Counted from the first letter of the stretch, positions 36,340 through 44,338 are shown. The stretch: DNA of 64,000 nt from Streptomyces sp. Z26 (GCF_003665095.1 NZ_RCHV01000002.1:3346001-3410000), one strand, 5' to 3'. Numbers and translations: made by a program. Notes: generated by a model not told the origin, from the sequence alone.

Positions 36340-36430
36340 GGAGGCTTCGCCTAGTCTGGTCTATGGCGCCGCACTGCTAATGCGGTTTGGGGCTATCACC
36401 CCATCGAGGGTTCAAATCCCTCAGCCTCCG
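36340..36430 (+). tRNA. tRNA-Ser(GCT)
   Basis: 91 nt: acceptor GGAGGCT / AGCCTCC, anticodon arm CCGCA-CTGCTAA-TGCGG giving GCT, long variable arm, T-arm GAGGG-TTCAAAT-CCCTC, discriminator G. Upstream, TTGCCC and TGTAAC (16 bp apart, about 36235-36262) resemble a promoter. Confidence 0.97.
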
Positions 36431-36449
36431 CTCGATCCCCAGGATCACC

Positions 36450-36477
36450 GAAGCCCCGGCCGTACGGCTGGGGCTTC
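36450..36477 (+). terminator. Terminator of tRNA-Ser(GCT)
   Basis: Perfect 8-bp stem GAAGCCCC / GGGGCTTC with a 12-nt loop, 20 bases after the tRNA. Confidence 0.75.
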
Positions 36478-36580
36478 CGTCGTTCCCACCCCTTCCCCGT
36501 ACGAGTGACACGCCGCCGGTCTGGCGCGCGGGCGCACGCGGAGGGGTTTCCGCAGGTGGGAGGGGGTGCGGGTAACGGAT

Positions 36581-36609
36581 TTCACCTGCGGCCGAGGGTC
36601 ATGTAATGT
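36581..36609 (+). promoter_or_regulatory. Promoter of tRNA-Arg
   Basis: TTCACC (36581-36586) and TAATGT (36604-36609) separated by 17 bp, 21 bases before the tRNA: a plausible HrdB-type -35/-10 pair. Confidence 0.55.
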
Positions 36610-36630
36610 TGTTCCCGCACCGCAGGACAA

Positions 36631-36703
36631 GCGCTCGTAGCTTAACGGATAGAGCATCTGACTACGGATCAGAAGGTTGCAGGTTCGAATCCTGCCGAGC
36701 GCG
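36631..36703 (+). tRNA. tRNA-Arg(ACG)
   Basis: 73 nt: acceptor GCGCTCG / CGAGCGC, D-arm with TAGCTTAACGGATAGAGC, anticodon loop CTACGGA giving ACG, T-arm GCAGG-TTCGAAT-CCTGC, discriminator G. CCA is not encoded. Confidence 0.97.
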
Positions 36704-36712
36704 CAGCAGGTG

Positions 36713-36746
36713 AGAGCCCCGCCCCGAACCATCGGAGCGGGGCTCT
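36713..36746. terminator. Terminator between tRNA-Arg and the ars operon
   Basis: 10-bp perfect stem AGAGCCCCGC / GCGGGGCTCT followed by TTCG. Lies between convergent tRNA-Arg and arsN1-like transcripts and can serve both. Confidence 0.8.
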
Positions 36747-36759
36747 TTCGTGTGTCGGG

Positions 36760-37281
36760 TCAGTCGATGGCCCTGCTGCGGCGTTCGAGGAGGATCACGT
36801 CGCGCCATACGCCGTGGTGGCGGCCGACGCGTTCGCGGGTGCCGATGACGCGGAAGCCGGCGCGTGCGTGCAGGGTGAGGCTCGCGGTGTTCTCCGGGAA
36901 GACGCCCGACTGGATCGTCCAGATGCCCGCGGCTTCGGTGGAGGCGACGAGGGCGGCGAGCAGGGTCCGACCGACACCACGGCCACGGGCGTCGGGGTGG
37001 ACGTAGACGGAGTGTTCGACGACGCCGGCGTACGCACACCGGTCGGAGACCGGGGCCACGGCCGTCCAGCCGAGCACGTGGGTGCCGTCCAGGGTGACCA
37101 GGCGGTGCGCGGGTAGCTTCGCCCCGTCGAACGCCGCCCAGGTGGGGGCGGTGGTCTCGAAGGTGGCGTCTCCCTCGTCGATGCCGAGTTGGTAGATCGC
37201 CAGGACCTGTTCGGCGTGCCCGGAGGTCATCGGCGCGACGCGTGGCGCGGACGGCACGGTGGCCGTCGTCCCGGCCGTCAT
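36760..37281 (-). CDS. arsN1: GNAT N-acetyltransferase, ArsN1-like (arsinothricin/phosphinothricin type)
   Basis: 173 aa. GNAT fold with acetyl-CoA loop HPDARGRGVGRTLL and C-terminal ENTASLTLHARAGFRVIGTRERVG. Proteins of this type acetylate the amino group of arsinothricin or phosphinothricin. Assignment to ArsN1 rests on the PAT/BAR-like sequence plus its place as last gene of the arsR-acr3-arsC operon (ATGA overlap with arsC). Substrate not proven by sequence. Confidence 0.8.
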   Translation of the reverse strand: MTAGTTATVPSAPRVAPMTSGHAEQVLAIYQLGIDEGDATFETTAPTWAAFDGAKLPAHRLVTLDGTHVLGWTAVAPVSDRCAYAGVVEHSVYVHPDARGRGVGRTLLAALVASTEAAGIWTIQSGVFPENTASLTLHARAGFRVIGTRERVGRHHGVWRDVILLERRSRAID

Positions 37282-37694
37282 GGCGCGGCCTGGACGCCGA
37301 GTTCGGCGAGCAGGTCGCGGACGTGCTGCTCGATGGCATCGCGGATCGGGCGTATGGCGTCGGTGTCCCGCCCGGCGGGGTCGTCGAGTTGCCAGTCGAG
37401 GTAGCGCTTGCCGGGGAAGACGGGGCAGGTGTCGCCACAGCCCATGGTGACCACCACGTCGGACGCCCGGACGGCTTCGGTGGTGAGCACCGCGGGTGTC
37501 CGGGCGGACAGGTCGATGCCGACCTCCGCCATCGAGGCGACGGCGGCGGGGTTGACGGAGTCGGCGGGGGCGGACCCGGCGGAGCGGACCTCCACGCCGC
37601 CCCGCGAGAGGTGGTCGAGGAAGGCGGCGGCCATCTGGGAGCGACCGGCGTTGTGGACGCAGACGAAGAGCACGGACGGCTTGGGCTCAGACAC
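37278..37694 (-). CDS. arsC: Arsenate reductase (low-molecular-weight phosphatase fold)
   Basis: 138 aa. P-loop CVHNAGRSQM (C-X5-R) near the N-terminus. The downstream redox and acid residues appear in MGCGDTCPVFPGKRYLDWQLDDPAG, as in thioredoxin- or mycothiol-linked ArsC. Reduces arsenate to arsenite, which Acr3 exports. Overlaps acr3 by 8 nt. Confidence 0.94.
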   Translation of the reverse strand: MSEPKPSVLFVCVHNAGRSQMAAAFLDHLSRGGVEVRSAGSAPADSVNPAAVASMAEVGIDLSARTPAVLTTEAVRASDVVVTMGCGDTCPVFPGKRYLDWQLDDPAGRDTDAIRPIRDAIEQHVRDLLAELGVQAAP

Positions 37695-38811
37695 GGGCGG
37701 AGTCCTCCGGGGCGGCGGCCGGTCCGGCCGGGGGCGTCGGCGGGGGGAAGTAGCGGCGGGCGGCCAGGGCGACGTGGACGAGGCCGATGAGGACGGGGAC
37801 CTCGATGAGCGGGCCGACGACTCCGGCGAGGGCCTGCCCGGAGGTCGCGCCGAAGGTGGCGATGGCGACCGCGATGGCGAGTTCGAAGTTGTTGCCCGCG
37901 GCGGTGAACGCCAGCGTCGTCGCCTTCGGGTAGTCGAGTCCGACCGCCCGCCCGACGGCCATGGAGCCGGTCCACATCACGGTGAAGTACACGAGCAGCG
38001 GCAGCGCGATGCGGGCGACGTCCCACGGCTTGGAGGTGATGGCGTCGCCCTGGAGCGCGAACAGCACGACGACGGTGAACAGCAGGCCGTACAGGGCGAA
38101 CGGGCCGATGCGCGGGACGAGGACGGTCTCGTACCAGGCGCGCCCCCTGGCCCGTTCCCCGAGGCGGCGGGTGAGGAAACCGGCCAGCAGCGGGATGCCG
38201 AGGAAGATCAGGACGGAGCGCGCGATCTCCGCCACGGACACGTCGAGGGTCGTCCGGTCCAGTCCGAGCCAGCCGGGCAGCACGCTCAGGTAGAACCAGC
38301 CGAGCAGGCTGAACGCGAAGACCTGGAAGACGGAGTTCAACGCGACGAGGACCGCGGCGGCTTCGCGGTCCCCGCAGGCCAGGTCGTTCCAGATGACGAC
38401 CATCGCGATGCAGCGGGCGAGGCCGACGATGATCAACCCGGTGCGGTACTCGGGCAGGTCGGGCAGGAGGAGCCACGCCAGCGCGAACATCAGCGCCGGG
38501 CCGACGAGCCAGTTCAGAACCAGGGAGGGGAGGAGCAGCCGCCGGTCCCGGGTGACGGTGTCGAGGCGGTCGTAACGGACCTTGGCGAGCACCGGGTACA
38601 TCATCACCAGCAGGCCGAGCGCGATGGGCAGGGAGACGCCCGTGACCGTGACCTCCGCGAGCGCGTCACCGAGGCCGGGCACCAGGCGGCCGAGCCCGAG
38701 ACCGGCGGCCATGGCCGCGATGATCCACACGGCCAGGAAACGGTCCAGGAACGACAGTCGGGCGGCGACGGGTCCCGCGGGGCTCGCCCCCGCGTCAGCC
38801 CCGGCGTTCAC
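37687..38811 (-). CDS. acr3: Arsenite efflux transporter (ACR3 family)
   Basis: 374 aa from GTG 38811, overlapping the arsR stop by 4 nt. Ten hydrophobic helices are expected. Family signatures include LLVMMYPVLAKVRY, LARCIAMVVIWNDLACGD with the conserved Cys, and TLAFTAAGNNFELAIAVAIATFG. Exports As(III) at the plasma membrane. Confidence 0.95.
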   Translation of the reverse strand: MNAGADAGASPAGPVAARLSFLDRFLAVWIIAAMAAGLGLGRLVPGLGDALAEVTVTGVSLPIALGLLVMMYPVLAKVRYDRLDTVTRDRRLLLPSLVLNWLVGPALMFALAWLLLPDLPEYRTGLIIVGLARCIAMVVIWNDLACGDREAAAVLVALNSVFQVFAFSLLGWFYLSVLPGWLGLDRTTLDVSVAEIARSVLIFLGIPLLAGFLTRRLGERARGRAWYETVLVPRIGPFALYGLLFTVVVLFALQGDAITSKPWDVARIALPLLVYFTVMWTGSMAVGRAVGLDYPKATTLAFTAAGNNFELAIAVAIATFGATSGQALAGVVGPLIEVPVLIGLVHVALAARRYFPPPTPPAGPAAAPEDSARV

Positions 38812-39245
38812 GAAGCGGCCCCGGCGGTGGTGCCGGCGGCGCTCCCGGCGGGCACGGCCTCGGCTGCGGCCTGGGCGAGCAGTTCGCCGGTGGGGCGGGT
38901 GAGGGTGGCCGCGAGGCGGTCGGTGGTCTCGGGCAGCAGGCGGTAGTACACCCACGTCCCGCGCCGTTCGGAGGCGATGAGGCCCGCCTCCCGCAGCAGC
39001 TTGAGGTGGTGGGAGACGGTCGGTTGCGACAGGTCGAAAGCGGGCGTGAGGTCGCAGACGCACACCTCGCCGCCCGCGCGTGACGCGATCATCGACAGCA
39101 GCCGTAGTCGGACCGGGTCGCCCAGCGCCTTGAACACCTTCGCCAGCGTCTCGGCCCGGTCCCCGTCCAGCGGAGCGCTCAGCAGTCCGGGACAACATCC
39201 GCCGACGCCGTCCTCGCCGAGCCGCAGGCTCTCTTCCTTCGACAT
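38808..39245 (-). CDS. arsR: Arsenic-responsive repressor ArsR (ArsR/SmtB family)
   Basis: 145 aa from ATG 39245. Winged helix with LSQPTVSHHLKLLREAGL as recognition segment. The metal-sensing pair is in EVCVCDL, and an additional GGCCPG sits near the N-terminus, so arsenite binding is likely. First gene of the minus-strand ars operon, divergent from the ArsI/CadI-like gene. Confidence 0.94.
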   Translation of the reverse strand: MSKEESLRLGEDGVGGCCPGLLSAPLDGDRAETLAKVFKALGDPVRLRLLSMIASRAGGEVCVCDLTPAFDLSQPTVSHHLKLLREAGLIASERRGTWVYYRLLPETTDRLAATLTRPTGELLAQAAAEAVPAGSAAGTTAGAAS

Positions 39246-39325
39246 GCTTCTATGTTGACGTTCTTCTATCCAGGGCGCAAGGTTGCATAGACACATCTCG
39301 ATGCAGGCTGATCGGAGAGATCGAC
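39246..39325. promoter_or_regulatory. Divergent ars promoter/operator region
   Basis: 80 bp between arsR and the ArsI/CadI-like gene. It has a direct repeat CTTCTAT (39247-39253, 39263-39269) and an inverted GCAT...ATGC pair (about 39284-39303). Any ArsR operator for both genes must lie here; I cannot fix its exact limits. Confidence 0.5.
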
Positions 39326-39745
39326 ATGTCCCGTGTGCAACTCGCGCTCAACGTCCCCGACCTGGAGGCGTCGATCGCCTTCTACTCCAAGCTGTTCGGC
39401 GCTGAGCCCGCCAAGCGCCGCCCCGGCTACGCCAACTTCTCCCTCGCCTCGCCGCCCTTGAAGCTCGTCCTCATCGAGGGCGAGCCCGGCCGGGAGACCC
39501 GCCTGGACCACCTCGGCGTCGAGGTCGACTCCACCGAGGAGGTCACCGGGGCGACCACCCGGTTGCAGGACGCCGGGCTGGCCACCTTCGAGGAGAACGA
39601 CACCACCTGCTGCTACGCCCTCCAGGACAAGGTCTGGGTCCACGGCCCCGGCAAGGAGCCCTGGGAGGTCTACGTCGTGAAGGCCGACGCCGACGGGATG
39701 GGCGGGAGTGCGGTGCCCGACGGCGCTGCCTGCTGCGGTACGTGA
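39326..39745 (+). CDS. arsI: ArsI/CadI-family vicinal-oxygen-chelate metalloenzyme
   Basis: 139 aa, one glyoxalase-like fold (MSRVQLALNVPDLEASIAFYSKLFG). Metal ligands fit His in LDHLGVEVD and Glu in PWEVYVV. The vicinal cysteines TTCCYALQDKVWV are the ArsI hallmark that binds trivalent organoarsenicals for C-As bond cleavage; a further CC sits at the C-terminus. CadI of mycobacteria shares the fold. With arsN1-like and acr3 it suggests handling of organoarsenicals as well as inorganic arsenic. Confidence 0.88.
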   Translation: MSRVQLALNVPDLEASIAFYSKLFGAEPAKRRPGYANFSLASPPLKLVLIEGEPGRETRLDHLGVEVDSTEEVTGATTRLQDAGLATFEENDTTCCYALQDKVWVHGPGKEPWEVYVVKADADGMGGSAVPDGAACCGT

Positions 39746-39808
39746 GCGCCGCGGACCCCGTACGCCCGTCGCCGCGCTGCCCGTTCCGGGTCCGGGTGGG
39801 CCCGGGTC

Positions 39809-40903
39809 GTGACCGATGGGCGCGGGGGGAACGCAGGGGGGAAGCTGACGGGGTGTGAACGGGTGTGTGGGGGAAGGCTGTTGCGGACCGATCACCCGCC
39901 GACCACGGGACGCGCCTTGCTGCGACACGCCTGGACCATCATCGAGCTGGACGCGGCGCGGGCCGCCGAGGCCCGCGAACTGACCGCCGCCCTGGCGCGC
40001 GAGTACCCCGCGCCCGACGACGAGGGATTCCTCCGCGCGGCCCGTGACCGGGCCGCCGCCCTGCCGCGACAGGTGGTGGAGGGGCTGGCCCGGCTGCGGT
40101 ACGACGACGGGCCGCCGGGGGCGGTCGTCCGCGGGTTCCCGGTGGCCGACGGGGAGTTGGGGCCGACGCCCGCGCACTGGCGGGAGCGCGCGCCGGAGGC
40201 GACGCTCCTCCACGACTACTGGCTGGCGCTGCTGGGGTCGCTCGCGGGGGAGCCGTTCGGCTGGGCGACGTTGCAGGACGGGCGGTTGTTCCACGACGTG
40301 CTGCCCATCCGCGGTGACGAGGAGGCGCAGACGGGGCACGGCAGCAGCGCGCTGCTGGAGTTCCACACGGAGGACGCCTTCCACGAGCACCGCTGCGACC
40401 ATCTGTTGCTGCTGGCGCTGCGCAACCACGACCGGGTGCCGACGACGCTCGCGTCGGTACGGGGTGTGGAGCTGTCGGCGGACGACCGGGACGTGCTGTT
40501 CGCGCGGCGGTTCGTCGTACGGCCGGACGCCGAGCATCTGCGGCACATGGGCGCGGAGGCGGCGGCGGAGTTCGAGCGGCCCGTCGCGGTGTTCTTCGGG
40601 GACCGCGACGACCCGGCGGTGCGGATCGACCCGCCGTACATGGCGGCGCTGCCCGGCGACCGGGAGGCGGCCGCCGCGCTGGAACGTCTCTGCGCGGGGC
40701 TGGAGTCGCGCCTCTCCGACGTGGTCCTGGAGCCGGGTGACACGTTGGTGGTGGACAACCAGCGCTGTGTGCACGGGCGGGCGCCGTTCCGGGCCCGGTT
40801 GGACGGTACGGACCGCTGGCTGCGGAAGTTGACCGTCACCCGTGACCTGCGGCGGTCGGCGGGGCGGCGTACCGGTACCGCCTCCCGCGTCCTGCGCGGC
40901 TGA
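39809..40903 (+). CDS. Fe(II)/2-oxoglutarate oxygenase, clavaminate-synthase/AsnO-like
   Basis: 364 aa if GTG 39809 is used; homology-like sequence only begins near residue 41 (WTIIELDAARAAEARELTAAL), so a start such as TTG 39917 is possible. The facial triad is visible: His and Glu in EFHTEDAFHEHRCDHL and distal His in QRCVHGRAPF, followed by the 2-oxoglutarate-binding Arg in RARLDGTDRWLRKL. This subgroup hydroxylates free or carrier-bound amino acids (Asn, Arg). No NRPS is nearby. It precedes a glycosyltransferase-like gene by 160 bp. Confidence 0.85.
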   Translation: MTDGRGGNAGGKLTGCERVCGGRLLRTDHPPTTGRALLRHAWTIIELDAARAAEARELTAALAREYPAPDDEGFLRAARDRAAALPRQVVEGLARLRYDDGPPGAVVRGFPVADGELGPTPAHWRERAPEATLLHDYWLALLGSLAGEPFGWATLQDGRLFHDVLPIRGDEEAQTGHGSSALLEFHTEDAFHEHRCDHLLLLALRNHDRVPTTLASVRGVELSADDRDVLFARRFVVRPDAEHLRHMGAEAAAEFERPVAVFFGDRDDPAVRIDPPYMAALPGDREAAAALERLCAGLESRLSDVVLEPGDTLVVDNQRCVHGRAPFRARLDGTDRWLRKLTVTRDLRRSAGRRTGTASRVLRG

Positions 40904-40954
40904 CCGCCCGCCGGGCCGCCCCGGGCCCGCACGGGCCGCCCGGGCCCGTCACCC

Positions 40955-40990
40955 CCGAAACGCGCTCCGCGCGCGCGGAGCGCGTTTCGG
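40955..40990. terminator. 36-bp perfect palindrome between oxygenase and glycosyltransferase
   Basis: Two 18-bp arms (CCGAAACGCGCTCCGCGC) with no mismatch. Likely a terminator hairpin for the oxygenase gene, implying the following gene has its own promoter. Confidence 0.6.
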
Positions 40991-41065
40991 CAGTCGCCCC
41001 CCGGCGTACGTCCCCCACGCCCCCGCGTCCCCCCCACCGCGACCACACCCCCCAAGGAGTTCCCC

Positions 41066-42499
41066 GTGCGCATCGCTCTCGTCTCGGGTGACGGACTGCC
41101 CACGTCCGGCCTGCTCACCGTCTTCCGCAACGTCCTGGAGACCGGCCGCGCGCTCGGTCTCGTGGACGGCTCGGTGCCGACCGACCTCGGCTACGCCTGG
41201 CGCCCCGACAAGGAGGGCTACTACCCCGCCGGTGGTCCCCGCCCGGCGCACTCGCCGTGGATGGAGATGACGCGACGGCAGCCGCGCGACGGCCTGGACG
41301 TCGCCGCGCGCGCGGACCGTCTGTTGGAGGTACGGGACGGGGTGGCCGCCTGGGACGGTCTGGACGCCGCCGCGCGCGCGGAGACGGCACGGCGGACGGA
41401 GGCGCTCGCCGCCCCGTTCGAGGCGTACTTCACGGAGTGGCTGGAGGAGCACCGCCCGGACTGGGTGTTCGCGCTCAACATGACGCTCTCCGACGGCGTG
41501 CCCGCGACGGCGGGGCTGCACGCGGCGGCCGAGGCGTTCTACGCGGACCGGCCGGGCGGTGTCGTCTTCTGGGACCACGACCTGTTCGGCAGCTGCGCGA
41601 TCCACGACCCGGGCACGGGCGCCCGCCTCTACCCGTACGAGCCCCACGAGTTGACGCCGCTGCCGCGCGCGGGGGAGCACACCCGTTGGGTGGTGATCTC
41701 CGACGGGCTGGCGAAGGAGGCCGCGGGCTATCCGACGGACGCGGTGCCGGAGGTGCTGACGAACGTGCTGCCGCGCGTCCCCGAAGGGCCGTTGGAGGAA
41801 CGGCACGTGGAGTTCGCGCGGCAGCAACGGCTGGACGAGGGGCGGCCGTTGCTGCTCGACCCGGTGCGCGTCTTCCAGGTGAAGGGCGTGGACGTGGCCG
41901 TACGGCTGCTGGCGGGCATGCGGGACGCGGCGCTCGCGGCGGGTGACCCGGTGCCGTACCTGCTGGTGTTCGGCGGGCTCGACGAGGACCCCCGGTACGC
42001 GCGGGAGGTCGTCGCGCTCAGCGAACGGCTCGGGGTGGCGGCGGATGTGCGTTTCCTGGACGGGGTGCCGCTGTCCAGTTTCCGTGCGGAGGACGGGAGT
42101 TGGCGGCTGGACGAGGTGGATCTGCTGCGGTTGGCCGCCGCGCGCGCGGGTGGTGTCGTCTTCACGCCGGGGGTGCCGGACGTCGAGACGATGGGGCTGG
42201 GGCCCGCGTTGGCGGCGGTGGCGGGCATGCCGTGCGCGGTGACGGAGTACGACGTGTTCGAGCCGGTGTACGGCGCCGGGTTCGGCTGCGTACGGATGGG
42301 CACGGGGGACGCGGAAGTACGTACGGGGGCAACGGAGTTCGGGGCGGTGCTGCGGCGCTACCGGACGGGGGACGCGGCGCTGCGGGAGGAACTGGCCGCG
42401 AACCGGCGGGAGATGGAGGCGCGTTTCCCGGAGGAGCCCTGGCGCCGGTTCTGGCGCGAGCTGGCGGCGGGCGCGACGTCGACGCCGGAACGCCGGTGA
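41066..42499 (+). CDS. Glycosyltransferase-like protein (GT-B fold)
   Basis: 477 aa from GTG 41066, preceded by AAGGAG. N-terminal MRIALVSGDGLPTSGLLTVFRNVLETGRAL resembles a Rossmann donor/acceptor domain. The C-terminal half has RVFQVKGVDVAVRLLAGM, YLLVFGGLDEDPRYAREV and GVVFTPGVPDVETMGLGPALAAVAGMPCAVTEYDVFEPVY, reminiscent of GT4-family nucleotide-sugar sites with the terminal E-X7-E region altered. Substrate unknown. Confidence 0.65.
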   Translation: MRIALVSGDGLPTSGLLTVFRNVLETGRALGLVDGSVPTDLGYAWRPDKEGYYPAGGPRPAHSPWMEMTRRQPRDGLDVAARADRLLEVRDGVAAWDGLDAAARAETARRTEALAAPFEAYFTEWLEEHRPDWVFALNMTLSDGVPATAGLHAAAEAFYADRPGGVVFWDHDLFGSCAIHDPGTGARLYPYEPHELTPLPRAGEHTRWVVISDGLAKEAAGYPTDAVPEVLTNVLPRVPEGPLEERHVEFARQQRLDEGRPLLLDPVRVFQVKGVDVAVRLLAGMRDAALAAGDPVPYLLVFGGLDEDPRYAREVVALSERLGVAADVRFLDGVPLSSFRAEDGSWRLDEVDLLRLAAARAGGVVFTPGVPDVETMGLGPALAAVAGMPCAVTEYDVFEPVYGAGFGCVRMGTGDAEVRTGATEFGAVLRRYRTGDAALREELAANRREMEARFPEEPWRRFWRELAAGATSTPERR

Positions 42500-42511
42500 C
42501 CGCCGTTAGGC

Positions 42512-42669
42512 GATGTCCGGGCGATCTTCTCGGGCCCGCGACGACGGCTACGGCACCTCGCCGCGTTGTCGGCGTCGCCCACGTACGGCCCGGTACGAGG
42601 ACGATCCTCCGCCTTGCGCCGCACCGCATCCGACGCCGCGAGCCACGCCTAAAAGGTCGCCCGGACACC
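42512..42669. repeat. MITE-like inverted-repeat element (158 bp)
   Basis: Terminal inverted repeats of 19 bp: GATGTCCGGGCGATCTTCT at the left, and AAAAGGTCGCCCGGACACC at 42651-42669, 16 of 19 matching when reversed. The interior has no usable coding sequence. It ends one base before the IS982-family left terminus. Either a non-autonomous transposon or an IS remnant. Confidence 0.6.
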
Positions 42670-42670
42670 A

Positions 42671-43646
42671 CCTAGATGAATGAGTCCGATGTCTTCAGTG
42701 GTCGTAGGCGATCAGTGATCGTTTGATGGGTGCGCCGGTGGTCCAGTTGTGCCAGATGCCGGCGGCGAGGGCGAGGAGTCGTTGTCCGGTGCGGGCGAAG
42801 ACTCCGGCCGGGGTTCTGCCGCCGTGTTGTTCGAGGCTGAGCTGGCCTTTGAGGGTGTCGATGACGGCTTCGATCCACTGGCGGACCCGGGCGATCTTCC
42901 CGTGCCGGACCGGTTCGTCCTTGCGGTCCGGCCGCACCAGGTGTGCGCCGAGCCGCTCGGCGACGAACGCTTCGAACTCCTTGCCCGCGAAGCCCTTGTC
43001 CGCGAGGATCACCTGCCCTTGGCGGACGAGGTGGTGTTCGCGTTCCAGGAGCGCGGTCATCACCTCCCGTTCGCCGAGTTTCGGGTTGGCCAGGCACCAG
43101 GTGACAGGCATGCCCTCGGCGGTGGTGACCAGGTAGAGGCGGAAGCCCCAGAAGAAGCGGGAGTGGCTGCGGCAGAAGCCGTAGCCGCAGTGCCCGGCCA
43201 GGTCGGAGCGTTTGACGGTCTCGCGGGAGGCCGCGCAGGGCAGCGGGGTGGAGTCGATCAGCCGCAGGTCGTCGTTCCAGGTCGGCACCTGCCTGGCCAG
43301 TGCCTCGATCACGCGGCTGATGAGCGGACCTGCGGCGTTGAGGCGCTTGTTGTAGGCGGACTGTTGGGGCAGGTAGCGGAAGAGGTGGCCGAGGCGGGCG
43401 TGGGCGAAGCGGATCCAGTGCCGGGTCGAGGGGAACCCGAGGAGGACCTGGGCCACGGCCAGGCACATCAGTTCGGCGTCCGTCAGCTTCGGCGGTCGCC
43501 CGATCCGGCGACAAGGCGCCACGTGGTCGTCGATGAACACGTACAGTGCCGCCAGAAGGGCGTCCAGGTTTGTCTTCACACACTGACCAACGGGCGCCCT
43601 TCGCCATGGTCGCGACCAGGACGGACATCGGACTCACTCATCTAGG
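42671..43646 (-). mobile_element. IS982-family insertion sequence (976 bp)
   Basis: Terminal inverted repeats CCTAGATGAATGAGTCCGAT at 42671 and its complement, with one mismatch over that span, ending at 43646; the match continues with GTC. It encloses one intact transposase gene. I find no direct repeat of target DNA in the immediate flanks, so either target duplication is absent or one side has rearranged with the MITE-like element. Confidence 0.9.
42695..43579 (-). CDS. IS982-family DDE transposase
   Basis: 294 aa. MKTNLDALLAALYVFIDDHVAP start and RRIGRPPKLTDAELMCLAVAQVLLG are typical of actinobacterial IS982 transposases. Putative DDE residues are Asp in LRLIDSTPLP, Asp in VILADKGFAG and Glu in RQWIEAVIDTLKGQLSLEQHGGR. 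Full length with no frameshift, so the IS may be active. Confidence 0.93.
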   Translation of the reverse strand: MKTNLDALLAALYVFIDDHVAPCRRIGRPPKLTDAELMCLAVAQVLLGFPSTRHWIRFAHARLGHLFRYLPQQSAYNKRLNAAGPLISRVIEALARQVPTWNDDLRLIDSTPLPCAASRETVKRSDLAGHCGYGFCRSHSRFFWGFRLYLVTTAEGMPVTWCLANPKLGEREVMTALLEREHHLVRQGQVILADKGFAGKEFEAFVAERLGAHLVRPDRKDEPVRHGKIARVRQWIEAVIDTLKGQLSLEQHGGRTPAGVFARTGQRLLALAAGIWHNWTTGAPIKRSLIAYDH

Positions 43647-43673
43647 CGACCGGGGGCGGCCCGGCGGGCCCGC

Positions 43674-44246
43674 TCAGGATTCCTCGGGTTCGAGACCTCG
43701 GAGGAAGCTGCGTGCCAGCTCGTGCGTGTCGAGCCGCGCCGGGTCGCGCCCGCTCATGATCCAGAAGAAGGCGGGTCCGATCAGCCGGTCGATCGCCTGG
43801 TCGTCGGCCGGTCGGTCCGGGTCGACGCGACGCAGGACGGCGCTCGCGCTGGCGCCGAGCACGTCCTTGGTCGCGATCAACTCCTTGACGGCCGGGTCGT
43901 GTTGGGCGGCGGCGACCAGGGCGCGGTAGCCGGCTCCGGCCGCCGAGTGGGCGAGGAAGCCGACCAACGCGTCGAGGTAGGTCGTGATCTCGGCGAGCGG
44001 GGTGCACGACGGCGCGACGGCGAGTTCCTCCTCGGCGTCGTCCACGCACGCCTCGAAGAGGATCTCCGCCTTCGTCGACCACCAGCGGTAGACCGTCTGC
44101 CGCCCGACGCCCGCCCGCTCGGCGATGCCCTTCATGGTCAGGGCCGCGTAGCCGACCTCGACCAGCAGGTCGTCGACGGCGTGCAGGACGGCATCGCGCG
44201 CCTGCTCGCTGCGGGGTCGGCCGCCGCGGCCCTTCACCTGGATCAT
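43674..44246 (-). CDS. TetR-family transcriptional regulator
   Basis: 190 aa from ATG 44246. HTH YAALTMKGIAERAGVGRQTVYRWWSTKAEIL is canonical. The C-terminal ligand domain ends in FFWIMSGRDPARLDTHELARSFLRGLEPEES, as in the TetR_C_33/AcrR-like group. The IS right end lies 28 bp beyond its stop, so the gene is intact. Divergent from the darcynin gene across a long inverted repeat that is its probable operator. Confidence 0.92.
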   Translation of the reverse strand: MIQVKGRGGRPRSEQARDAVLHAVDDLLVEVGYAALTMKGIAERAGVGRQTVYRWWSTKAEILFEACVDDAEEELAVAPSCTPLAEITTYLDALVGFLAHSAAGAGYRALVAAAQHDPAVKELIATKDVLGASASAVLRRVDPDRPADDQAIDRLIGPAFFWIMSGRDPARLDTHELARSFLRGLEPEES

Positions 44247-44298
44247 CGCGTCATGGTAGCGAGACGGCCCGACGGGGCAGGGGCTCCGAATAACTAGA

Positions 44299-44338
44299 CA
44301 CCGTGCACCGATACCGCCTATGGTTTCGGCACACGGTG
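44299..44338. promoter_or_regulatory. Long operator-like inverted repeat in the tetR-darcynin divergent region
   Basis: CACCGTGCACCGATACC and GGTTTCGGCACACGGTG: 17-bp arms, 14 positions matching, 6-bp centre. Placed 53 bp before the TetR start and 168 bp before the darcynin start, it could repress both. Confidence 0.7.

Noticed and set aside
36631..39810. tRNA-Arg as attachment site of an ars island
   Set aside because: I searched the far side of the ars genes for a copy of the tRNA 3' end and saw none; compositional contrast is also lacking.
42671..43646. Target-site duplication of the IS982-family element
   Set aside because: Flanking bases (GACACCA on the left, CGACCGG on the right) do not match.
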